Below are positions 16,112 to 24,864 of a DNA stretch of 64,000 nucleotides, piece by piece (the stretch's first letter is position 1; each line of letters opens with the position of its first letter). This DNA comes from Candidatus Saccharimonadota bacterium (GTDB lineage: Bacteria; Patescibacteriota; Saccharimonadia; Saccharimonadales; Saccharimonadaceae), in the NCBI GenBank assembly GCA_017404955.1, contig JAFRBH010000012.1, positions 1 to 64,000 of the forward strand, given 5' to 3'. The position numbers and the translations under genes are program-made. Below the pieces are notes generated by a model. The model made no database searches. It worked only from the letters and a program-made list of their open reading frames with translations, and had not been told where the DNA came from.

Positions 16112-16756
16112 TTAAGAAACCCCAACTAGCATATAGAAGAAGTCTAGGATCCCATTAATCATTGTGCCCATCACCCTAGATAGCACTGAACCGGCCACCA
16201 CAACTAAGATTAAGATCAACCAGAGTCCCGCTGTTTTTTCCAAACGTTCCATTACCTCTCTAGCCCCATCTGGTGCAATTGCATACAATACTCTCGAACC
16301 ATCAAGTGGTGGAATCGGTAAAATATTGAATACAAAGAACCCAAGATTTACCACTACCATCTGCCCAATAACCACCGAAAGCAACCCCATATTATGATAA
16401 ATTGCCCCTGTAAAATGCCCAATCATGAAGGCGATAAATGCTAGCAGAAAATTAGTCAAAGGCCCAGCAATCGCCACTAGCGCCATACCCCACGGACCAC
16501 CTTTTAGCTTGTGTGAATTCACCGGCACCGGCTTTGCCCCACCAAAAATTGGCCCACCAGAAATATACATAAGAAGTGGTACCAATATAGAGAAGATTGG
16601 ATCAATATGTTTTATTGGGTTAAGTGTTAACCTTCCCTCGTCTTTAGCGGTATTGTCACCCAAAAAATATGCAACTATTCCGTGCGCCAGCTCATGTAAG
16701 ATTACCGACACCAAAATAATAACGAATACTATTATGATTTGCCCGGGGTTATTCAT
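16112..16756 (-). CDS. Site-2 protease family (M50) intramembrane metalloprotease
   Basis: A 214-aa membrane protein with about six helices. The zinc site is HELAHG in helix 1 (about residue 22) with the second motif NILPIPPLDGSR near 155 (Asp ligand). This is the short SpoIVFB-like/YwhC-like form without a PDZ domain. Such proteases cleave membrane-embedded substrates; none is evident here. Its ATG overlaps the stop of the upstream MBL-fold gene (TAATG), so the two are coupled. Confidence 0.88.
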   Translation of the reverse strand: MNNPGQIIIVFVIILVSVILHELAHGIVAYFLGDNTAKDEGRLTLNPIKHIDPIFSILVPLLMYISGGPIFGGAKPVPVNSHKLKGGPWGMALVAIAGPLTNFLLAFIAFMIGHFTGAIYHNMGLLSVVIGQMVVVNLGFFVFNILPIPPLDGSRVLYAIAPDGAREVMERLEKTAGLWLILILVVVAGSVLSRVMGTMINGILDFFYMLVGVS

Positions 16757-17268
16757 TAGTTAAGTGCCACCACCTCAAGTGATACTGGAAGATCATCAGC
16801 TTTCTTAATCTTTAATTTTTTCTCTGTTCTAGCGGTTAGTTTTAACTCAGTCACCATGCCATCAATATTGCCGGTAGCAATCACAAGCTTTGGTTCAATC
16901 TCACGCACTGCCCTTACCGAAGAAGTACAAAGAATATCTGCCATACCGAGGTCATCTAGACCTTGCTCAATATCACCAATAATGCCAATATGTACACCGC
17001 CAATTTCTGCATCATAGATAGTCTTACCAGAGAGTTTAGGTCTCTTTCCATCTGCTTCGCCATCAGCGATATCCTCAGCGGAAGAACCAGCTAGAGGCAC
17101 AGGCAATGCTCTAATAGTTACATCGCCAATCTCAAACTCACCTGGACCATGAATCTTATCAACATTTAGCCCCGCGTCGATTGTAAAATCGACCATATTG
17201 AATGTCACTGCGGTTTTCTTAGTGGTGACAGTAATTTCTTCTGGTTTTTTGCTCTCTAACTCAAACAT
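16756..17268 (-). CDS. Metallo-beta-lactamase-fold protein lacking the metal ligands
   Basis: A 170-aa protein with the N-terminal beta strands and turn HGPGEFEIGDVTIRALP and later IGIIGDI and DILCTSSV segments seen in short MBL-fold proteins common in CPR. The HxHxDH signature is absent, so hydrolase activity is unlikely. It is coupled to the M50 protease at the stop codon and lies 10 bp after the wHTH gene. The fold call is an inference from pattern and length. Confidence 0.55.
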   Translation of the reverse strand: MFELESKKPEEITVTTKKTAVTFNMVDFTIDAGLNVDKIHGPGEFEIGDVTIRALPVPLAGSSAEDIADGEADGKRPKLSGKTIYDAEIGGVHIGIIGDIEQGLDDLGMADILCTSSVRAVREIEPKLVIATGNIDGMVTELKLTARTEKKLKIKKADDLPVSLEVVALN

Positions 17269-17277
17269 ACCTCTCCT

Positions 17278-17892
17278 TTATTTTTTACTAATACCAATGA
17301 TTTTCTCTGGATCATAGACATCTGCAATTTCCATTTCAAAGAGATCAAGAATAAATCTGTCTCTTACGCTCTTTCTATAAGAGAAGTCCTCTTCGCTCAT
17401 AATTGCATAATCTAGAGGCTTGCCCATTTTCTTCTCAATTACTTCGGCCCAGTGGGTTAACTTCTTGGTCTTGTCATCACCAATAATCAACATATCAAGA
17501 CCTTCCTGGCCTGGAACGCGATTAGTCATAATCACACCCTTGATATAATTTTTTACTGGCTTTGCATACTCTTCCCAAGTACTTTGTCTAACATCTTTGC
17601 CTCTACCATCTGCAAGATTTGCCGAGAATATCTCAGAAAGCGCATGCGATAAAGGGTGTTTAGTATTAGCTGAGTAATAAATTTTATTATCATAGGTTTC
17701 ATTTTTAATGACGCCTACACTGTCGAGGTTCAAAAGTTCACGCCTGACTGAATTAATTTGTTCATCAATCACTCTAGTAATTTCACGAACATAGAATGAC
17801 TGGTTTGGGTTACCGAAGAAAAGACCCAAAAGTTTAGTTCTAGTTTTAGAACCGAATAATTTTTCTAAAGGAGTTGCGTTATTTTTTACCAT
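17278..17892 (-). CDS. Winged-helix protein with nucleotidyltransferase-like C-terminal domain
   Basis: A 204-aa protein. Residues 10-75 form a winged helix (KTRTKLLGLFFGNPNQSFYVREITR, then VRRELLNLDSVGVIKN), similar to ArsR-like regulators. The rest (LDMLIIGDD, then DYAIMSEEDF) resembles a minimal nucleotidyltransferase fold without clear catalytic acids. Such pairs occur as regulators or antitoxin-like proteins. Its start overlaps the end of miaA by 14 bp; its own target is not evident. Confidence 0.6.
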   Translation of the reverse strand: MVKNNATPLEKLFGSKTRTKLLGLFFGNPNQSFYVREITRVIDEQINSVRRELLNLDSVGVIKNETYDNKIYYSANTKHPLSHALSEIFSANLADGRGKDVRQSTWEEYAKPVKNYIKGVIMTNRVPGQEGLDMLIIGDDKTKKLTHWAEVIEKKMGKPLDYAIMSEEDFSYRKSVRDRFILDLFEMEIADVYDPEKIIGISKK

Positions 17893-18715
17893 CTTGTATA
17901 CATTTTAGCACAGCAGGCTTAATTTTTTCAAGTGGCAGCCAAATAATTTTATCATTTCGCTTAAACCATGTGAGCTGTCTTTTGGCTAGATGCCAGTCAT
18001 CATAGAAATTCAGTTTCTTGGCCTCGTCCAAACTACATTCACCCTGCATGTATTTCCAAGCAAATTGGTAGATGTTGCTCTTCATCGCCTGCGAATCCCA
18101 ACCATACTTTTCTACTAAGAACTTAGTCTCAGCATAAAGCTTATCGTTAAATAAGTTATTCACACGTTTCATGAGCCTTTCACGTAATTTTTCGGCTGGC
18201 CATTTGATACCAAAAATAGCATAGTCGGACACCATTTTTTGGCGGTCTGAACAATTGATTTGTTCAGCTGTAGCCTCTGTTATATTCGCCTTCTCACCTG
18301 TCTTTCCGATAAATTGATAATTATAGATCAAAGCGTCAATATAGAGCCCAGTTCCGCCCGCAATTATTGGTACATGTCCGCGTGTTCGAATCTCGGAAAT
18401 CTTGTGTTCAGCATAAGCCTTAAAATCAGAAACCGTAAATCTTTCGCCCGGTTCAACTAGGTCAATGCCAAAATGTGGGACTTGTTTTTGCTCCTCAGTA
18501 GTCGGCTTGGCTGTGCCAATATCCATATATTTATAAATCGCACGTGAGTCGGCAGAAATTACTTCCCCACCAATTTCAGAATCAGAAAGTCCCAAAATCG
18601 AGCCAACTCCTTTAGCAATCTCAATCGCCGCTCCAGTCTTCCCTGACCCGGTTGGCCCTACGATAACAATTACTGGGCCATTATAGGTTTTGTAAATAGT
18701 TTGAGAGCTTTTCAA
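17879..18715 (-). CDS. miaA: tRNA dimethylallyltransferase
   Basis: Transfers dimethylallyl to A37 of tRNAs that read UNN codons. The P-loop is GPTGSGKT, followed by EVISADSRAIYKYMDIGTAKPT, PHFGIDLVEPGERFTVSDFK and IIAGGTGLYIDAL, all typical. I choose TTG at 18715: AAAAGG lies 6 nt upstream and it puts the P-loop near residue 19, as is usual. A longer frame from GTG 18772 overlaps thrS by 92 bp and adds a nonconserved tail. It overlaps the 3' end of thrS and is probably co-transcribed with it. Confidence 0.9.
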   Translation of the reverse strand: MKSSQTIYKTYNGPVIVIVGPTGSGKTGAAIEIAKGVGSILGLSDSEIGGEVISADSRAIYKYMDIGTAKPTTEEQKQVPHFGIDLVEPGERFTVSDFKAYAEHKISEIRTRGHVPIIAGGTGLYIDALIYNYQFIGKTGEKANITEATAEQINCSDRQKMVSDYAIFGIKWPAEKLRERLMKRVNNLFNDKLYAETKFLVEKYGWDSQAMKSNIYQFAWKYMQGECSLDEAKKLNFYDDWHLAKRQLTWFKRNDKIIWLPLEKIKPAVLKCIQDGKK

Positions 18716-20495
18716 GTTTAACCTTTTCTTCCCTACTACCGCCTTCAGCTTTCTCATCATGGATACGTACACTTACCTCTTTGGAAGCAGCATCTTTAGG
18801 ACCGACAATCAAGGCTACTGGGATTTTCATCTCAGTGGCGCGTCGAATCTTCTTGCCAAGAGAGTCTGCAGAATCATCAATGGTAAATCTCAATTCGTTA
18901 TATTTGAGTGGTTTATCAAGTACTACTCCAGACAAAACTTCAGAAATCTCAGAAACATAATCAGCAACCTGATCATTTACAGTCAAGATACGTACCTGTT
19001 CCGGTGCCGCCCAGAATGGGAACCAACCGGCAGTATGCTCAATAAACACTGATAAGAAACGTTCAATTGAACCAAGTGTAGCGTGATGAATCATCACTGG
19101 CTGCTCTTTTTCGCCCTTCTCGTTAGTAAATTCCAAGCCAAACCTATCTGGCTGAACAAAGTCTAATTGAACAGTTGCCACCTGATGTTCACGGCCAATC
19201 GCATCTTCAGCCATAAAGTCAATCTTTGGTCCATAGAACGCTGCTTCGCCTTCCGCTTCAAAGAAATCTAGGCCGTTTTCAATTGCTGCTTCCTTAATCT
19301 GTCCCTGTGCCATTTCCCAAAGTTTAGGATCGCCAAGATACTTATCTTCATCAGAACGGTAAGAAAGTCTAGCACGTAATTTGCTCATACCAACAGTCTC
19401 ATATAGCTCACGAATAATTGAAACGAGTTGTTGAATCTCACCCTTAATCTGATCCTTCCTACAAAATACATGTGAATCATCTTGAGTAAGCGAACGTACG
19501 CGGGAAAGCCCGCCTAATTCACCGGTTTTCTCATCACGATAATCGGTAGTTGCTTCCATATAACGCACTGGCATCTCTTTGTATGTGCGAGGTTTCGAAG
19601 CAAAAATCTGTGCATGATGTGGGCAGTTCATTGGCTTCATTGCAAACTCTTCCCCATTCACCTGGGAATGAACCATAAAGAGCTCATCGCCAAATTTAGC
19701 ATAATGGCCAGATGCTTTATAGAGGTCAACCTTGGTGATATGCGGCGTCCAAACGCGAGAGAATCCAGCTCTAGCACGTAACGACAGAGAGTAATTTGCC
19801 ATCACATCGCGAAGTACGGTCCCTCTAGGTGTAAATAGTGGCAAGCCAGCACCAACCAAGTCTGAGAAAGTAAATAGATCTAGTTCCTTGCCAAGCTTCC
19901 TATGATCCCTAGCTTTTGCCTCTTCCTGACGCTTCAGGAACGCGTCTAGCTCGTCTTCTGACTCAAATGCGACTCCATATAGCCTAGTTAGCATTTCGCG
20001 CTTCTCATCGCCTCTCCAGTAGGCTCCAGCCACACGAATCAACTTAAATGGACCAATCTCATCAGAATTCTCTACGTGGGGACCCTTGCAAAGATCAGTA
20101 AACACCTCTTTGCCGTCTTTAGTAGTCATTGTATAGAAAGAAATTGTCTCTGATGCCGGAAGTTCTTCAACAAGTTCTTTTTTAAGAGTCTGGCCGTCAG
20201 AAATCGCCCAGTTTAGAGCTTCTTCCCTGGTCTTCTCCGAGCGTACCATCTCAAATTTACGCTGAATAATCCCGCGCATTTTCTTCTCAATGCGTGGCAA
20301 ATCGGTGTCAGAAATTTTCGCATCACCGAAGTCAATATCATAATAAAAACCGTTATCGATAGCTGGGCCAATACCAAATTTAGCATCTGGATAAAGTTCT
20401 TTTACGGCCGCTGCCATTACATGAGAAAGTGTATGACGCATTCGCTCCACAAAGTTGATATCTAGTTCTGCTTCGTCAATTTGTTTCTTACTCAT
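18681..20495 (-). CDS. thrS: Threonyl-tRNA synthetase
   Basis: A class II synthetase of about 604 aa. The N-terminal editing (SAD) domain carries HTLSHVMAAAV and the Cys-His motif ...CKGPHV. The catalytic core has motif 1-3 elements (NCPHHAQIF; SRVRSLTQDDSHVFC; HHATLGSIERFL) and the anticodon-binding domain follows. The N-terminal TGS domain of longer ThrRS is absent. ATG 20495 has AAGGAAG 8 nt upstream and is preferred to GTG 20504. The promoter TGTGCTAAAAT (hexamer 20527-20522) is back to back with the tRNA-Val promoter. Confidence 0.95.
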   Translation of the reverse strand: MSKKQIDEAELDINFVERMRHTLSHVMAAAVKELYPDAKFGIGPAIDNGFYYDIDFGDAKISDTDLPRIEKKMRGIIQRKFEMVRSEKTREEALNWAISDGQTLKKELVEELPASETISFYTMTTKDGKEVFTDLCKGPHVENSDEIGPFKLIRVAGAYWRGDEKREMLTRLYGVAFESEDELDAFLKRQEEAKARDHRKLGKELDLFTFSDLVGAGLPLFTPRGTVLRDVMANYSLSLRARAGFSRVWTPHITKVDLYKASGHYAKFGDELFMVHSQVNGEEFAMKPMNCPHHAQIFASKPRTYKEMPVRYMEATTDYRDEKTGELGGLSRVRSLTQDDSHVFCRKDQIKGEIQQLVSIIRELYETVGMSKLRARLSYRSDEDKYLGDPKLWEMAQGQIKEAAIENGLDFFEAEGEAAFYGPKIDFMAEDAIGREHQVATVQLDFVQPDRFGLEFTNEKGEKEQPVMIHHATLGSIERFLSVFIEHTAGWFPFWAAPEQVRILTVNDQVADYVSEISEVLSGVVLDKPLKYNELRFTIDDSADSLGKKIRRATEMKIPVALIVGPKDAASKEVSVRIHDEKAEGGSREEKVKLEKLSNYLQNL

Positions 20496-20540
20496 TAAAA
20501 ACACTTCCTTTCTTGTCTTTTATTTTAGCACAGAATATGC

Positions 20541-20546
20541 TAAAAT
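20541..20546 (+). promoter_or_regulatory. -10 of the tRNA-Val promoter
   Basis: TATGCTAAAAT, an extended -10 placing the start about 4 nt before the mature tRNA. It overlaps the divergent thrS promoter, so the two units may compete. Confidence 0.5.
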
Positions 20547-20556
20547 AAAACAGTGG

Positions 20557-20633
20557 GGGTCGCTAGCTCAGTTGGCTAGAGCGTCTCGTTTACACCGAGA
20601 AGGTCGGGGGTTCGAGCCCCTCGCGACCCACCA
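20557..20633 (+). tRNA. tRNA-Val (anticodon TAC)
   Basis: A 77-nt cloverleaf. Acceptor GGGTCGC/GCGACCC with A discriminator and encoded CCA; D-arm GCTCAGTTGGCTAGAGC; anticodon loop TTTACAC; T-arm GGGGTTCGAGCCCC. Confidence 0.97.
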
Positions 20634-20675
20634 TAACGAAATAGTGTCTCGTCATGGAACGGCAGAACAAATAAC

Positions 20676-20696
20676 TCGGCAAAAGCCGATTTTTTG
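20676..20696 (+). terminator. Terminator after tRNA-Val
   Basis: TCGGC-AAAA-GCCGA followed by T6 and GTTGC. The tRNA-Thr unit has the same tail layout. Confidence 0.75.
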
Positions 20697-20703
20697 TTGC
20701 AAT

Positions 20704-20730
20704 AAAAAACCAGGCAATTCGCCTGGTTTT
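20704..20730. terminator. Bidirectional terminator downstream of the 20744 gene
   Basis: ACCAGGC-AATTC-GCCTGGT flanked by A6 and T4, 14 bp from the stop of the minus-strand gene. Confidence 0.75.
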
Positions 20731-20743
20731 AATCCGGAACTAT

Positions 20744-21175
20744 TTAGAACCATATTCGCTTCTCCTCGTCTACAGAAAACGGCTCCTCGGCAAGATTAAT
20801 TTTTGCACATCCCATAACACACATCTCATAGATTCCTGTCCATGGGAATATCTCGGTAAACGCACCCCACGTCGCATCTTTCTGCTCAGGGTCAGACAAG
20901 TCAGGAATAACATACATAAGCGGGCTCTGCCATCCCTCGTTAGACAACTTATAAAATGAGATGCCCTTATTAGTGCACGAATCATTTTGCGCGAATACAC
21001 CTATAAGATAACGGGTCCGATTAAGCTCTAACATTGTCTTCTCATAAAGCTCATCGCAATACCCATAAAACTTATCATTATCATCCACGACGATTTTCCC
21101 AGAGAACGAGGGGTCAGGAGTAGACCAAGCTCCATTTTGGATAAAATTTCCGGAAATACTAAAAATACGACTCAC
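20744..21175 (-). CDS. Hypothetical soluble protein
   Basis: A 143-aa protein with no signal peptide or membrane helix and a beta-rich, aromatic composition (GNFIQNGAWSTPDPSFSGKIVVD; WQSPLMYVIPDL; FPWTGIYEMCVMG). I do not recognise the family. The GTG start is preceded by GGGAGG at 8 nt. It is monocistronic, with its own terminator. It faces away from another orphan gene (21448-22218) across a 270-bp promoter region, which hints at an accessory insertion. Confidence 0.55.
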   Translation of the reverse strand: MSRIFSISGNFIQNGAWSTPDPSFSGKIVVDDNDKFYGYCDELYEKTMLELNRTRYLIGVFAQNDSCTNKGISFYKLSNEGWQSPLMYVIPDLSDPEQKDATWGAFTEIFPWTGIYEMCVMGCAKINLAEEPFSVDEEKRIWF

Positions 21176-21447
21176 GCATATCGCCTCCCTTCAAAGTGAG
21201 TATGGATGTTCATACTATGGCATAAATCTATGAAAAAGTTTGATAAGGCTTCTACCTCCCGAATTTCGGAAGGTGCCGTAACCTTCTTTCTTTGACCATG
21301 GGGATCAGTTTCTATGTTTTTGTTAGTTACGAGCTAAAGAACACCACGCTCTATTGACATATGCGCCAAATTATAGTAAAATATAATTGTTACTTGGTGG
21401 GTGCCTTAAAGGCGATATTGTACATTAAAAGTAAGGAGGTGTGATAC
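21176..21447. promoter_or_regulatory. Divergent promoter region of two orphan genes
   Basis: The plus strand has TTGACA-17-TAAAAT ending near 21382, then a leader of about 60 nt with TGGGTGCCTTAAAGGCG and a strong AAGGAGGTG. The minus strand has a weak TAGTAT -10. A dyad CCGAATTTCGG lies near 21269. Confidence 0.45.
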
Positions 21448-22218
21448 TTGTACACTATTACACATATTGTGACTTCAGCAAAAGACCCTATGGATAGAAA
21501 GCCAATCGTTATAGATGAAGCCGGCGCCGAATATACCGGCCCTATCATAGACGTCGGATTTCTTTGGAAAATTGGCGATCAATTCTTTAATCGCGAAGGC
21601 TTTGAAGTAAAAATACCAAAGAATATCGCATCGATTGATGAATTCATCCGTCACGATTATCATTCCGAAACACGAGATTTATTTTTTGCTACTCGCAGCG
21701 ACGGTAGCAAAACTGTCGTTAGGACCGAATTTTTCGACAAAAACGGAGGAAGTATGAGGGCCTTCAGAATCGAAGAGCGCCATCTTAGAGAATATCCAGA
21801 CACTCGTTTCGAGTTACTCAACGATAACCTCAAAATCGTCCCAATTGACCTAAAAGGGACTTTATTTGAAGAGTGGATAAACAAATACCAACCTGGCCAC
21901 GGAAGCACTCAGCTAGATAAGTGGCTTCTACTCAAGGACTCTATCGGTTACCAGTTTATGTATCTTCCCTGGGATAGTGCTTTGACTCTATGTTTTAGAT
22001 GGGGAGATAGGCAGAATGCCCTAAGAGAGCGGCCACAACCGGACGAATATGGCAACACGTACGGGTGCAGATATGAAACGTACTTTCACCATTTTCCGGA
22101 ATTCTATGACGACCCGATTCTCGGAAAGTGCATGAGGATCGATGACCACCAGGCGGACGAAGGCACAGTAAGCGCAAAATGTAATACCTGCTATAACTCA
22201 ATACTATTGTATTGTTGA
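21448..22218 (+). CDS. Hypothetical protein (256 aa)
   Basis: A soluble, cysteine-containing protein I do not recognise. Notable segments are AEYTGPIIDVGFLWKIGDQF, LFFATRSDGSKTVVRTEFF and a C-terminal CRYETYFHHFPEF...CNTCYNSILLYC with a CxxC that could bind metal. The start is TTG, with AAGGAGGTG 6-7 nt upstream and a consensus promoter. A strong terminator follows. No neighbour suggests a role. Confidence 0.55.
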   Translation: MYTITHIVTSAKDPMDRKPIVIDEAGAEYTGPIIDVGFLWKIGDQFFNREGFEVKIPKNIASIDEFIRHDYHSETRDLFFATRSDGSKTVVRTEFFDKNGGSMRAFRIEERHLREYPDTRFELLNDNLKIVPIDLKGTLFEEWINKYQPGHGSTQLDKWLLLKDSIGYQFMYLPWDSALTLCFRWGDRQNALRERPQPDEYGNTYGCRYETYFHHFPEFYDDPILGKCMRIDDHQADEGTVSAKCNTCYNSILLYC

Positions 22219-22229
22219 ACACTCCTCAC

Positions 22230-22382
22230 TTAGGCCCCTACTTGTATAGTAGGGGCCTTTTTATCCCTTTTACCGATTTTTATATTCTTGCATTCCAATG
22301 AGTAGTCCCCGCCAAATAGCGCCCACAACGAATAGGAAACCCCTATCTCTTCATCCTCCACTTTTTTTATTTTTTCAAACAA
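22230..22382 (-). pseudogene. Possible gene remnant (about 50 codons)
   Basis: A minus-strand open frame reading VEDEEIGVSYSLWALFGGD and SLECKNIKIGKR has protein-like composition. It runs through the terminator of the neighbouring gene, and its only starts are TTG or an internal GTG without a proper ribosome site. It looks like debris rather than a working gene. Confidence 0.25.
22232..22263 (+). terminator. Terminator of the 21448-22218 gene
   Basis: A 10-bp stem AGGCCCCTAC/GTAGGGGCCT with a 7-nt loop, then T5. Confidence 0.85.
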
Positions 22383-22467
22383 CGAACTGTATGACTAGTA
22401 TCTAACGAGTCACGACTCTGGCCAGTCGAAAATGGAGTATTGTAAAAATGCACTGAAAAGTAGCCAG

Positions 22468-22557
22468 CTACTCTTCGTATATGCGACGTTGGAGTTTTTC
22501 CTCTATGTCCTCTTTGTACGCTGTTAAAACCTGGTTAATTAAGCCCCACCAAACAGT
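22468..22557 (-). pseudogene. C-terminal gene fragment
   Basis: A short frame, TVWWGLINQVLTAYKEDIEE and then KLQRRIYEE before a stop, with an upstream stop and no start codon. The amphipathic helical ending looks like the C-terminus of a lost gene. It lies just downstream of the truncated phosphoesterase. Confidence 0.3.
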
Positions 22558-22575
22558 TTATAAAAAAGTTTCTAT

Positions 22576-22800
22576 CTATTCCATAACCTGTAAATATCTG
22601 TTAAACCCCTCGGAAGAATAGAGGGTTATTTTTATGCCATTTTTACGACGAAACACACAGGCATCTGGTTTTATCTTATCGTTTATCACCTTAGTAATTT
22701 CCTTCATCAAAGGCTCAGCAAATTGTGACAACTTTTTATTATGCGGATCAAAGTACTCAGGAGTAGTATAGTGTAAATCAGAAAAAATAATCAACTTCAT
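22576..22800 (-). pseudogene. Metallophosphoesterase remnant with internal deletion
   Basis: About 74 residues. It begins like a calcineurin-type phosphoesterase (MKLIIFSDLHYTTPEYFDP, with the DxH metal motif) up to IKPDAC, where the family normally continues with the GDxx motif. It then jumps to VFRRKNGIKITLYSSEGFNRY, which resembles a family C-terminus. The catalytic GDxxD and GNH(D/E) blocks are missing, so an in-frame deletion of over 100 residues is likely. TATAAT lies 8 nt before ATG 22800. Confidence 0.5.
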
Positions 22801-22829
22801 ATTCATAAATTATATGCTAAAATAAAATC

Positions 22830-22913
22830 ACGCACAACTACTGTCCAAAGTGCGGAAGACAACTGGAGGATGGCGAACTTGCTACAAGTGAGGGTTGCCA
22901 AATGTGTTCATGA
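22830..22913 (+). CDS. 27-residue zinc-ribbon peptide, apparent ACG start
   Basis: The frame reads HNYCPKCGRQLEDGELATSE then GCQMCS and stop: two CxxC knuckles of a classic zinc ribbon. The only start-like codon is ACG at 22830, exactly 6 nt after TGCTAAAAT, where other genes here have their leaderless ATG. Its TGA overlaps the next gene's ATG (ATGA). Zinc ribbons are often fused to membrane proteins of this type, so this may be a split or decayed N-terminal domain. Confidence 0.45.
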   Translation, partial: THNYCPKCGRQLEDGELATSEGCQMCS

Positions 22914-23692
22914 TAAAACAATCTAAATTTGCCGCTGGTCTTTGTTTCAAGAAACTCTTTTTTATCTTTGTAATCGGTAGTATTTTTGGTGATTATTACG
23001 AGCGCATCATTAATTTGGTTGGATATTCCTGGGGTGGCACCCATTGGTTTTGGGAAAGAAGAAGCGGTGTCATCTATGGGCCATTTAGTGTCATTTATGG
23101 AGCGGGCGCGGTACTCTTAATTTTGGCCTTCATCTGGCTACCGCGTAAAATTCTTGAAAAACGCGTCACAAAAACTAATGCTAAAGAAATTGCAGCCAAT
23201 ACAAAATCCACAAAAACCGCAGTCGAAAAAAACGCCGCAATTGACTTGGACACTACCCCTCTTAGTTGGTGGCAGTTACTCATCGCTGGCGGTCTTTTAG
23301 GTGGTCTCGCCGAATATATTTTTGGCGTTCTCCAAGAAGTATTCACTGGCACTGTCTCTTGGAATTACAGTGACCATTGGTTAAATATTGGCGCCAAAAC
23401 TTCCCCTTTTGTTATGCTAATTTGGGGTATCATTTGTTTACTCTTCGTTAAGTACGCTTATCCATTTTTAAGCCGTCTCATCGAAAAAATCCCTCAAAAA
23501 ATTGGTAACATCATTTTCTGGACTCTTTTCATATTCCTTATTATTGACATCTTTCTTTCATTTTCAGCTGTACTCAGAATGAATCTTCGTCGTCACAACG
23601 TACCAACCTTTACTCCTTACGGACAATTCTTAGACACAAAATATCCTGATGAACGCATCAAAAAAGCCTACCCTAACATGGTGAAAGTTTAG
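22910..23692 (+). CDS. Putative ABC-transporter type IV / CmpB-like membrane protein
   Basis: A 260-aa protein with about six hydrophobic segments. It shows the family's conserved GSIFGDYYERI, WERRSGVIYGPFSVIYG, GGLLGGLAEYIFGVLQE and NIGAKTSPFVMLIWG. This group (PF06541-like) is annotated as putative permease; no ATPase partner is nearby and transport has not been shown. ATG 22910 overlaps the zinc-ribbon stop. It converges on the carboxypeptidase gene with a 4-bp overlap of coding ends. Confidence 0.7.
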   Translation: MIKQSKFAAGLCFKKLFFIFVIGSIFGDYYERIINLVGYSWGGTHWFWERRSGVIYGPFSVIYGAGAVLLILAFIWLPRKILEKRVTKTNAKEIAANTKSTKTAVEKNAAIDLDTTPLSWWQLLIAGGLLGGLAEYIFGVLQEVFTGTVSWNYSDHWLNIGAKTSPFVMLIWGIICLLFVKYAYPFLSRLIEKIPQKIGNIIFWTLFIFLIIDIFLSFSAVLRMNLRRHNVPTFTPYGQFLDTKYPDERIKKAYPNMVKV

Positions 23693-24864
23693 TTCTCTTC
23701 TTGCCAGCCAAATACATGTAAAAATCTTTGCCACAAGTTTGGCTCTTTTGGAAAATCACCAGTCGCAACCGCTGCATCAAATTTAGCACCATTTATATCA
23801 AACACTAAATCATTCGCCCCATTTACCAATTCTGCTTTATTCGCATCTTCCTTATATCCTAATACACTCAAATTTTCTTTTACTTTTATAGGCTGCTTTT
23901 TCATCCACCAGGCATCATAATAACCTACTTCTTCGCCTTCATGAGCCAACTCTGTTTCTTTTAAATTATCCTGCATATATGAAACCAAATCCAAAGTTTC
24001 ATTAAACGACTGTTGTCTAGTGCTTGCCCCTAGCACTGTTATACTCACAATATTATCGCTCTGCTCATAACCACTCACTAGGCAATATCCAGACGCTGCG
24101 CCATTGTATCCAGTCTTCACACCAATAATACCTTGTTTACCTAAAACACCATTCGTATTCGAAATCTCCCCGGCTACTGGTACGCTATATTTCTTCATGC
24201 CCACAATTTCCTTTAGGACTGGGTTTCTTAAAACTCTTTCGCCAAGTATTGCCATCTCCTCTGGTGTACTTATTGTACTCTCACTATATCCACTTGCATC
24301 ATTTTTTACCACCGTATTTTTAAGTCCCCATTCCGTCAACTTTATATTTGCAAACTCCAGATAATCATCTATAGAAGAAAAGGCCCACTTGACTGTGATA
24401 TCCGCCATATTGTTACTAGATGCTAAAAGCATTGAAGCCAACGCATCATATTCGGAAATTTTCTCGCCAATTTCTATGTTGGTAACCGAACCATTATTAT
24501 TTACATACCAAGAATAAATATTGTAATCCTCCTGAGAAATTTGTATCTCTCCCCCTTTTTCACCCAAAGAAAAAGGCTTTTTCTCCATCACCATTAGAGC
24601 CGTAATAATCTTTGCAGTACTCGCAATTGAGCGTGTTTTACCACTGCCGCCCTCAATCACTCTCCCATTGACCGCCACTGCTCGTTCCCCTGAATACAAT
24701 TCAGGGATTGCAATTTCCGGCAAACTCGGCAAAGTGTACTCAGAAACAAATTCTAGATTCGCCTCCATTGTTGCCATTTTAATGCCAACCACAAACAAGA
24801 AAATAATAAAAGCCCCCGCTGGCAAAGCTATCCACAATTTATTTACTCTTTTTCTTCTCTGCAT
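23689..24864 (-). CDS. D-alanyl-D-alanine carboxypeptidase (S11, DacA-like)
   Basis: A 391-aa penicillin-binding protein that trims stem peptides of peptidoglycan. One N-terminal membrane anchor (about 9-29) precedes the serine peptidase domain with SxxK as STAK, SxN as SSNNMAD and KTG as VKTGYNGAASG. A short C-terminal beta domain follows. Its start overlaps by one base the stop of the upstream glycosyltransferase gene, suggesting co-translation. Confidence 0.9.
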   Translation of the reverse strand: MQRRKRVNKLWIALPAGAFIIFLFVVGIKMATMEANLEFVSEYTLPSLPEIAIPELYSGERAVAVNGRVIEGGSGKTRSIASTAKIITALMVMEKKPFSLGEKGGEIQISQEDYNIYSWYVNNNGSVTNIEIGEKISEYDALASMLLASSNNMADITVKWAFSSIDDYLEFANIKLTEWGLKNTVVKNDASGYSESTISTPEEMAILGERVLRNPVLKEIVGMKKYSVPVAGEISNTNGVLGKQGIIGVKTGYNGAASGYCLVSGYEQSDNIVSITVLGASTRQQSFNETLDLVSYMQDNLKETELAHEGEEVGYYDAWWMKKQPIKVKENLSVLGYKEDANKAELVNGANDLVFDINGAKFDAAVATGDFPKEPNLWQRFLHVFGWQEEN

